Assembly: GCA_027578815.1 (NCBI GenBank)
Contig: JANBTH010000709.1
Span: 1-12,424, forward strand
DNA length: 12,424 nucleotides
Source: Coemansia sp. RSA 1804
Lineage: Eukaryota; Kickxellomycota; Kickxellomycetes; Kickxellales; Kickxellaceae
Direction: 5' to 3'
The notes under the pieces were generated by a model that was not told where the DNA came from, did no database searches, and saw nothing but the letters and a program-made list of their open reading frames with translations. Shown here piece by piece: positions 6,537-12,424 of the stretch (positions are counted from its first letter, which is position 1; each line of letters opens with the position of its first letter). The translations under genes and the position numbers were made by a program.

Positions 6537-8229
6537 CAACAGACAAAGGGGTGTCTGGCTGGACCAAGCAAACACCATTCCCACAGAAGAGTACAACGCT
6601 TTGCTAAGGGCGCGGTTTAAAAGGCCGTCGGCATGGCCAAACTACACGCTGTCCAAGTGGCAGGCCGCTCAGCGTCAACAGGAAGAGTTGAATATGGCTA
6701 TACGCGAGGCACTGATAAACGGAAAGGAAGGATGCTGTAACAGCGGTGGCGACAGACAGACAACACAGGAACGGCGCGAGAGGATCTCAGCAGCCGCAAA
6801 GTACGCGTGGGAAGCGTACCGAAGAGATGCGCTTGGGTACGATGAGTTTCGGCCACTGTCGCATAGTGGAACGAATATGACACGACAGGGTATTGGATAC
6901 TTTGTGGCAGATGTACTGGACACTCTGTGGCTGGCAGGACTGCAGAAGGAGTATGCCGAGGCAAGGCGGTTTTTGGTGGACCATGTCGCCTACAACCAGA
7001 CAGGCTCTGTGTCGCTGTTTGAGACAACCATCCGCGTGTTAGGTGGTCTGCTGTCGGCCTTTCATCTGTCAGGTGAAAGCGACACCCAGCTCTTGCATCT
7101 AGCCGACGAGCTTGGCACGCGTCTAGCCTACTCTTTTGAAACGGATTCGGGCATTCCGCCAGAAACAGCGTCGCTTCAGCACCAGAAACACGTCTACGCC
7201 TACCAGAGCAGCACCGCCGAGATTTCCACTCTGCAGCTTGAGTTTCGTTATCTGGCCAAGCTCACTGGAAAGCGCAGGTACCGCAAGTATGTTGACAAGA
7301 TCATGGACGTTGTGCTGAAGGCGCCCAAGTGGGACGGCCTTGTTCCAATCTACTTTAACGCTGTTACCCGAAAGTTCACAGGTGACTCTATTCGGCTCGG
7401 ATCCCGTGGCGACAGCTACTACGAGTACCTTCTCAAGCAGTGGCTCCAGACAAGCCAGACTGAGCCCCGGTTCCGCGAAGAGTATGACACAGCAATGGAG
7501 GGCGTTAAAAAGTACTTGGCTGCTGTCAGTCCAAACCAGAACCTGACATTCATTGGTGAGCTGTTGTCTCCAAACAACGCAAACCCAGAGTTCAGTCCCA
7601 AGATGGACCACTTGGTCTGTTTTCTTAGCGGCAATCTGGCACTTGGCGCAACCCAAGGCCGCTCGCTGGCTGAGATGTCTCCGCTCGAGCTGTCAGCATC
7701 AAACCGTGAAGATCTTGTCCTTGCGCGTGAACTGGCCGAGACGTGTGTTCGCATGTATTTTGACACAGCGTCAGGACTAGCTCCCGAGATTGCCTACTTT
7801 AGATGGACTAACCCAGCAACAGGCGTTGAAAAGCCGTTTGATGTCAACACCCAACTTGTAAAGCCTAATGGCGATATCCTTGTTCACACTTCAGACCGCC
7901 ACAATCTGCTACGTCCAGAGACCGTTGAGTCGCTTTTCATTCTATGGCGCATCACTGGTGAAGCCAAATGGCGTGACTACGGATGGCAGATCTTTGAGGC
8001 CTTTGAGCAATGGGCCAGAATTCCTGATGGCCACGGATACTCCAATCTGCTAGATGTCACTGTGGTTCCTCCGCAGCATGCTGACAAAATGGAAACCTTC
8101 TTTGTGTCTGAGACCCTAAAGTACCTGTATCTGCTGTTTAGCGACAGTAGCACAGTTCCGCTTTCACGCTATGTATTCAACACAGAGGCACACCCGCTTC
8201 CTCATTTTACATGGAACAAGAAGAACTAG
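6472..8229 (+). CDS. MNS1: ER mannosyl-oligosaccharide 1,2-alpha-mannosidase (GH47)
   Basis: Class I inverting alpha-1,2-mannosidase. In the ER, members of this subfamily trim Man9GlcNAc2 on N-glycans to Man8GlcNAc2, which serves glycoprotein quality control and ERAD timing. Numbered from the ATG at 6472 (585 residues), the GH47 domain begins near 104 (RISAAAKYAWEAY). The three acidic catalytic residues are present: Glu184 (LFETTIRVLGG), Asp379 (KMDHLVCFL) and Glu483 (LLRPETVESL). The calcium-binding Thr571 is in VFNTEAHPLP near the C-terminus. The conserved disulfide pair fits Cys383 and Cys425. GSRGDSYYEYLLKQW (310-324) and DRHNLLRPE also match the ER subfamily (yeast Mns1, human MAN1B1) better than Golgi or EDEM types. 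Sequons occur at NYT, NMT, NQT and NLT. The catalytic frame is intact, but this start lacks a membrane anchor, which probably lies in the upstream frame at 6459. The stop is only 49 bases from the end of convergent F-box-like copy B. Confidence 0.93.
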   Translation: MRQGSGEAPLSSMLSCLAHCIDNRQRGVWLDQANTIPTEEYNALLRARFKRPSAWPNYTLSKWQAAQRQQEELNMAIREALINGKEGCCNSGGDRQTTQERRERISAAAKYAWEAYRRDALGYDEFRPLSHSGTNMTRQGIGYFVADVLDTLWLAGLQKEYAEARRFLVDHVAYNQTGSVSLFETTIRVLGGLLSAFHLSGESDTQLLHLADELGTRLAYSFETDSGIPPETASLQHQKHVYAYQSSTAEISTLQLEFRYLAKLTGKRRYRKYVDKIMDVVLKAPKWDGLVPIYFNAVTRKFTGDSIRLGSRGDSYYEYLLKQWLQTSQTEPRFREEYDTAMEGVKKYLAAVSPNQNLTFIGELLSPNNANPEFSPKMDHLVCFLSGNLALGATQGRSLAEMSPLELSASNREDLVLARELAETCVRMYFDTASGLAPEIAYFRWTNPATGVEKPFDVNTQLVKPNGDILVHTSDRHNLLRPETVESLFILWRITGEAKWRDYGWQIFEAFEQWARIPDGHGYSNLLDVTVVPPQHADKMETFFVSETLKYLYLLFSDSSTVPLSRYVFNTEAHPLPHFTWNKKN

Positions 8230-8278
8230 TGATACAGAACATGATATAAATGGTTTATACAATAAGCTAGAGACTGAA

Positions 8279-9932
8279 TTATAATATATTGTAAAAATCT
8301 GTGCTAGACGGATAATACGTAAACTTGACGTGTAAAAACTTTGTGGGCAAGAAACTTTTCTCAACAAAAGCAGAATAAGTATCAACAATATCAACTTCCT
8401 TCAAAGTCGGTATTCGTAACAAAAGATGATTGAAAAAGGCGAAAAGGTGATATGGATTGTCTGGTTCAATACGCTGAAGTCTAAGATATTCAATCCTAGT
8501 GTCCAACAAGTTGTACCTCTCTTGTTCTTCTTCCTCTAATCCTAAACGAATGATGGAAAAGCATTCATCACTTAAATGGGCATTAAAAAGAAAAAGCTTT
8601 CGAAGATTATAAAGGTTAGGAATATAATTCAGCAGCTCATTCAATTTAATGGTGTAAAGGAATATTTCTGTAACATTCACCCAGGATGCCGTTTTCTGAA
8701 TGTCAATTAGAAAACTAAAGTAGGCTTTGCAGGTGCTCCCGATCTTAGTATACCCAAAATAACGATCTGCTACAATGTAGAAGGCCTTGGCAGGTGCTTC
8801 TAATCTCAATCCTCCAATGTGCATTTTGTTAACGTTTGTAAACCGTAATCTGTTAACAGCAACAATTGAATTGCAATATCCATTAATAGTCAACTCCTCC
8901 AAATGTGTGGGTATTGTATCAGTATAGAACACTTCACAATCTACTGGCGGATTATCCAAGATTAAATTCCCAAGTTTAGGAAACCGAAGCATGTGTGTTC
9001 CGTATGGTCTGGCCTGTTTTGAATACTTTTCTGAAAGCTCTTTCTCTTCATACGTTTGATCTTTATAACGTAGATCAAGTTTTTAAATCTGTAAACTCTA
9101 TGCATCCAGGGGTTGTAAAGTCATGGAAAATCCACCACGAAAAGCTGCTACTAGATATGTTGCAAAGTTTCAAGTACTGGAGTGATTTGGCATAAAAAGA
9201 AGGATGCCGATGTGTATAAATGCGAAGATTTAACGAAAGTGATGTCAATATGGTTGGAAATTCTAGTAAAGAATAATTAAATGAATTATTAAGGTGTAAA
9301 AGTTGCAAATGCGGTGCATAGTGGTTGACAATAATGCAAAGCGCTGTTCTCAAATCACTATCCTCATCTAGAATTACGTTTAAGTGAGTAATATTTGGTA
9401 GCCTGTTTTGGAAATCGTGGATGTAGTTTAAAGCTGTTGTTGGATTTTCTTCTAGGATATCACTTATATAGCATAAAAAATAGTTAGAAACAGGATCGAC
9501 AATAAACGAAAACAATGACAGATTTAACCAATAACCCACACCGATCGTTAAAAGCTCCTTTAAAACATGAAGACACGTGCTGATAATTGTGCCTTTTTCA
9601 GCCATAACTTTTAGCTCAGTCACACAATCACAGTTATACTTGTCACGTCTAGTGATTATGCCAAGGTTAGATCTGCAAATAGTAAACCCGCCAACGTAGT
9701 AGGTACAACTGACACTAAGGACAACATCTGAATCTTCTCTGTAGACCGGTAGGCAAATATCAACAAACCCCTGAGAAAACACATAGTGTTTTAACAAGTT
9801 GTACCACTTGGTACACACCTGAAGCAAGTAGAGCCTGTGTTTCCACTCGTCAATATCTTTAGCCAGTTCACCAGATGCAAGACAGAGGATGCGATAAAGG
9901 ACCTTAGGATCCAGGTCGTTTATATGGGTCAT
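8279..9932 (-). pseudogene. F-box-like protein, copy B: one +1 shift in mid-gene
   Basis: Paralogue of copy A. An F-box-like N-terminus (HINDLDPKVLYRILCLASG, then LQVCTKWYNLL) is followed by an LRR-like body with an EEEE patch near the end. The first 285 codons are open and end at TGA 9077-9075, just after FTTPGCIEFTDLKT. The rest of the protein (KLDLRYKDQTYEEKELSEK onward, to the stop at 8279) is in the +1 frame. The frames join if one base of the A5 run (plus-strand T5, 9080-9084) is skipped. Copy A reads through this exact spot in frame (NLKALYLSHN), so the lesion is specific to B. B keeps TCG (9507-9509) where A has TAG. The start is the ATG at 9930-9932 by alignment with A; an upstream TTG frame is not the start. 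It is a young or borderline pseudogene, or an intact gene with a sequencing insertion. The family looks fungal and is not known to me by name. Confidence 0.7.
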
Positions 9933-10065
9933 TCTGAAAAAGGGGATGGGTTTGGAAAATAACAAATGTTTAAAAATAAGTTGAATAGAGAAGCAAGAGA
10001 GGTTGCCACATTTGTTGAGTTGTCAAGACAACATCTTGAAATAAATAAAATTGACACGCATGCAA
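9933..10065 (-). promoter_or_regulatory. 5' flank of F-box-like copy B, shared with copy A
   Basis: Counterpart of the flank before copy A. Going toward the ATG on the minus strand it holds TGTCAATTT (10056-10048), CTTGACAAC, TGGCAACCT and a T-rich run into CAAAC. The similarity reaches to 20 bases from the UBP2-like stop codon at 10085, so this promoter must overlap the 3' UTR of that gene, which is on the same strand. An ATG at 10011-10009 opens a 13-codon frame ending at TAA 9972-9970. It has the same codon count and end position relative to the gene as the one before copy A, but a different peptide. Confidence 0.55.
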
Positions 10066-10084
10066 GACATATGCAAGGCAGCTG

Positions 10085-12424
10085 CTAGATACCAAAATCA
10101 ACAACATCGCCCAGCTCGTTCGACCGCACATACACGAGCAAGTAAGGGTTAGCAGCCTCCTGGCCAGGGAGGGGCGAATCGCCAAAGACAGCATCATCGC
10201 CAACGACGGACACGTTGGAATCGTTGAAGCAGAGCCAGCGAACCCTGTCGGCCTTGCTGTCATAGTCGCGGATGTACACCCAGTAGTGGCCGTACTCGGG
10301 CGACAGGCCGCTGTGGATAAACACGGCATGCAGGGTGTACGCACTCGCATCATCCGTGGAAACAGAGTCGTAGATGGAGTCGAGTTCGGCGCAAAGCGCT
10401 CTGCGCTCATCGACCCACTGCGCGCGGGCATCGGTCAGCGCGCGAGCCATCAGGCCGAGATCCGAACTGAGTTTCCGCGCATCGTCGACGACAGCGTCGG
10501 CGGGCTTCCCGAGGTCCGCCAGCAGACTGCGCGCGCCGCTCGATTCGGACCAGCCGCTGACGCCGCGCATGAAGGTCTGCACGCGCTCCAGCGCCGACAC
10601 CACGGACATCGACGCCATTGCGTCGGATCCCGATGCGGCTCGGACGGGCGTCTCCAGCGCACGCAGGTGCTTCGAGAGCGTCTCCACGCGGGACTTGAGC
10701 TGCCGGATCCGGGGCCCCCTCCCACTCGGATCCGCCGCCGCCTCACTCTCATTACCATTACCATTGCCGCTGGCGTGGGGGTTCTGCCGGGCGCTGAACT
10801 GCATGTACGGGGCCAGCGAGATCTGGCGGCGCAGGCGGATGTGCGTGTTCAGCTTGTACGACCGCATCGTCGCGACGTCGAAGCGGAGCCGCTGGATCTG
10901 GACGCACAGGACGGGCGGGACATCGAGTAGCCGGGTGCGCTGGACAATCTCGACTTCGCCCTTCCCGCTTGCACGGTCCACATCCATCATCTGGCTGGAC
11001 TTGCGCTCGTCGTCATCGTTGTCGGCATCCTGGCGGCCTCCCGAGATGACCGACGGCGCAAAGTACCCGTCGATGCAGTCGTTGATGTCGGTGGGCGACT
11101 CGCCTCCGGGAATGCTGAGAATCAGCTTGGCGTACGGCACCTTCCGCAGGTCGTCGGAATCCGCCGCGCGCGCGCCGTCGGGGCCGTACTTTTCGGCCAG
11201 CAGCTCCTGGTGGCCGTATAGGAGGCTGCGGATCCACGACCCATCGTCATGGGCAGGCGGAGTTGGCTGGGATGCGCCAGACTCCGCAGCGGGGTTCTCT
11301 CCCAGCTGCAGGCGGGGCTCGGGCGGCAGCGCGTGGACCAGGAATGTCACAAACTGCTCGATGAACTCGTCCACGTCCTGCTGCTGGTAGAACTGGGCCG
11401 CCGCGCGTTTCTGCTGGGAAGCAGCGGCCGCCGCCGGCTTTCCGTTCGCATCATCGGCGTCGAGCTGCATGTTAAGCGTGCCGCTTGACGAGACGCTGAT
11501 AGCGGCGGCCTCGCTGTCGATGCCGGTGGACTTTTGCAGCAGCATGTCCGACAGCTCGCGATCGGGCGTCACGGCCAGCGCTGCGCTGGCGCAAAACGCA
11601 GGCGCAGCCAGAAGCGGATGGCCGGGGGCCACCGTCGCAGCCTCTTCCTTGCGGGCGTCGCAAAGCGACCAGCCCTCGATGCGGTGGTTGATGAGGCGGG
11701 AGAACAGCCGCTTGAGCAGCTCGACGAACCGGAGCGCCCGCCCGACCTCGTCAAGCGCGAGCAGCCGGCCGCCATCCCGGCGCCCCAGCACCAGCGCCTC
11801 GTTCCAGGTCTGCGCATCGCCGTAGCGCATGACGGCGTGGCGGATGGGCGCGACGGAGTAGACGAACTGGAGGATGGAGTTGAGGTAGCAGGTGTTGCCG
11901 ATATTGGTGAGTCCCACGGGCAGCCGGTCCCACGGATCCATCTGCCTTCTGATCTGCGCAAGCGCCGCGTGGTCTGCGGCAGGCTCGTCGACAGCCGCCG
12001 CGCGGGACTCCAGCTCCGACACCAGCGCGGCGGCGTAGCTGGCCAGCGGCTGGCTGTGCTTGGCGGCGGCGAGCACGCGGAGATGCTCGGCCACCTCGGT
12101 CCTCGCCTTCGCCGACGCTGCCTCGGCGATCTGCGACCGCGCCATCTCGCGCATCGTGTCGTCGTCGATGGCGGCCACCTCGTACCCGGAGTCGCCGAAC
12201 AGCGCCCGGCACGCCAGTCGTGTCTGCTCGGTGGTGGCCATTCCGCGGCCACGCTCGCTGGCCACGAGCGCGTCGAGCGCGTCGGAGGATGACGTGCGGA
12301 ACTCCGCGATGGCGGCCAATGCGTCAAACCGCCGCTGCGCCTGGGGCCCCGTGAGCGGATCGGGCGACTCGTCCTCCTCCGACAGTCGGCCGTACGACCA
12401 CACCACCAGCTCGTCGGCGGCATC
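10085..12424 (-). CDS. UBP2: Ubp2-like ubiquitin carboxyl-terminal hydrolase (USP family), 5' end outside the window
   Basis: Cysteine protease that removes ubiquitin. Yeast Ubp2 opposes the Rsp5 ligase by cleaving Lys63-linked chains. The frame is open to the right edge, so 779 C-terminal residues are visible and the N-terminus is missing (yeast Ubp2 is about 1270 residues). Numbering from the edge: a helical Ala/Glu-rich region (1-160); the Cys box GLTNIGNTCYLNSILQ with nucleophile Cys179 (codon 11890-11888); QQDVDEF near 348; the His box LHAVFIHSG then EYGHYWVYIRD with His713 (codon 10288-10286); CFNDSNV with the third catalytic residue; and a closing NPYLLVYVR. A predicted helical insert of about 150 residues separates MQFSARQ from the His box, as in Ubp2 and USP25/28 relatives. 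All three catalytic positions are kept, so it should be active. It is GC-rich, unlike the neighbouring F-box-like copy. USP25/28-type naming is the alternative. Confidence 0.92.
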   Translation of the reverse strand, partial: DAADELVVWSYGRLSEEDESPDPLTGPQAQRRFDALAAIAEFRTSSSDALDALVASERGRGMATTEQTRLACRALFGDSGYEVAAIDDDTMREMARSQIAEAASAKARTEVAEHLRVLAAAKHSQPLASYAAALVSELESRAAAVDEPAADHAALAQIRRQMDPWDRLPVGLTNIGNTCYLNSILQFVYSVAPIRHAVMRYGDAQTWNEALVLGRRDGGRLLALDEVGRALRFVELLKRLFSRLINHRIEGWSLCDARKEEAATVAPGHPLLAAPAFCASAALAVTPDRELSDMLLQKSTGIDSEAAAISVSSSGTLNMQLDADDANGKPAAAAASQQKRAAAQFYQQQDVDEFIEQFVTFLVHALPPEPRLQLGENPAAESGASQPTPPAHDDGSWIRSLLYGHQELLAEKYGPDGARAADSDDLRKVPYAKLILSIPGGESPTDINDCIDGYFAPSVISGGRQDADNDDDERKSSQMMDVDRASGKGEVEIVQRTRLLDVPPVLCVQIQRLRFDVATMRSYKLNTHIRLRRQISLAPYMQFSARQNPHASGNGNGNESEAAADPSGRGPRIRQLKSRVETLSKHLRALETPVRAASGSDAMASMSVVSALERVQTFMRGVSGWSESSGARSLLADLGKPADAVVDDARKLSSDLGLMARALTDARAQWVDERRALCAELDSIYDSVSTDDASAYTLHAVFIHSGLSPEYGHYWVYIRDYDSKADRVRWLCFNDSNVSVVGDDAVFGDSPLPGQEAANPYLLVYVRSNELGDVVDFGI

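Noticed and set aside
9970..10431. Minus-strand 153-codon frame overlapping the end of the UBP2-like gene and the flank of copy B.
   Set aside because: Most of it is an off-frame reading of the UBP2-like C-terminus. Only its last 13 codons, starting at the ATG at 10011, were kept as a possible upstream ORF.
10374..11390. Plus-strand 338-codon open frame inside the UBP2-like gene.
   Set aside because: It is a shadow of the GC-rich coding strand: Ser/Arg/Ala-rich with no domain, while the minus strand carries all USP catalytic boxes.

Overview
The window is eukaryotic, nuclear and most likely fungal. It holds a type I ER alpha-1,2-mannosidase of the MNS1/MAN1B1 kind, a Ubp2-like deubiquitinase, an oligopeptide transporter (OPT) family protein and a duplicated F-box-like gene. 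There are no operons or ribosome binding sites. Genes are compact and largely intronless, and the spacers are AT-rich. An early-diverging fungus such as a member of the Kickxellales would fit, but that placement is an impression from the protein families and was not tested.

Layout from left to right: an unresolved gene fragment may touch the left edge (1-100). A 1011-residue OPT transporter lies on the minus strand (267-3302), with two tandem AATAAA signals directly after its stop. About 1 kb of AT-rich spacer follows (3303-4287). F-box-like copy A is on the plus strand (4415-6035), preceded by a 5' flank shared with copy B (4288-4414). The GH47 mannosidase is on the plus strand (about 6459/6472-8229). 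F-box-like copy B is on the minus strand (8279-9932), with the matching flank at 9933-10065. A minus-strand UBP2-like gene (10085-12424) runs off the right edge and lacks its N-terminus.

The main structure not explained by single genes is the pair of F-box-like copies. They are inverted paralogues that converge on the mannosidase gene, and the duplicated unit includes about 120 bp of promoter-side DNA. Copy A carries a TAG codon exactly where copy B has TCG. Each copy needs a +1 shift in the middle of the gene. The two shifts lie at different, non-homologous positions, but both occur at the same octamer AAAAACTT. Immediately downstream, both copies keep a 65-nt block with only five differences, all synonymous in the post-shift frame. 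That frame was therefore coding and constrained after the duplication. The mannosidase also seems to have its N-terminal leader in another frame: a short ORF with a good start context, basic residues and a hydrophobic stretch ends at a TGA, and a single +1 step at that TGA joins it to the catalytic ORF. A 37-nt GTATGT-CAG intron would also join the frames.

Functionally the genes are a mixture: membrane peptide or metal-chelate uptake, glycan trimming in the ER, and two ubiquitin-linked genes (F-box-like adaptor candidates and a deubiquitinase). Nothing in the sequence shows that they act together. I see no RNA genes, CRISPR arrays, transposons or viral genes.
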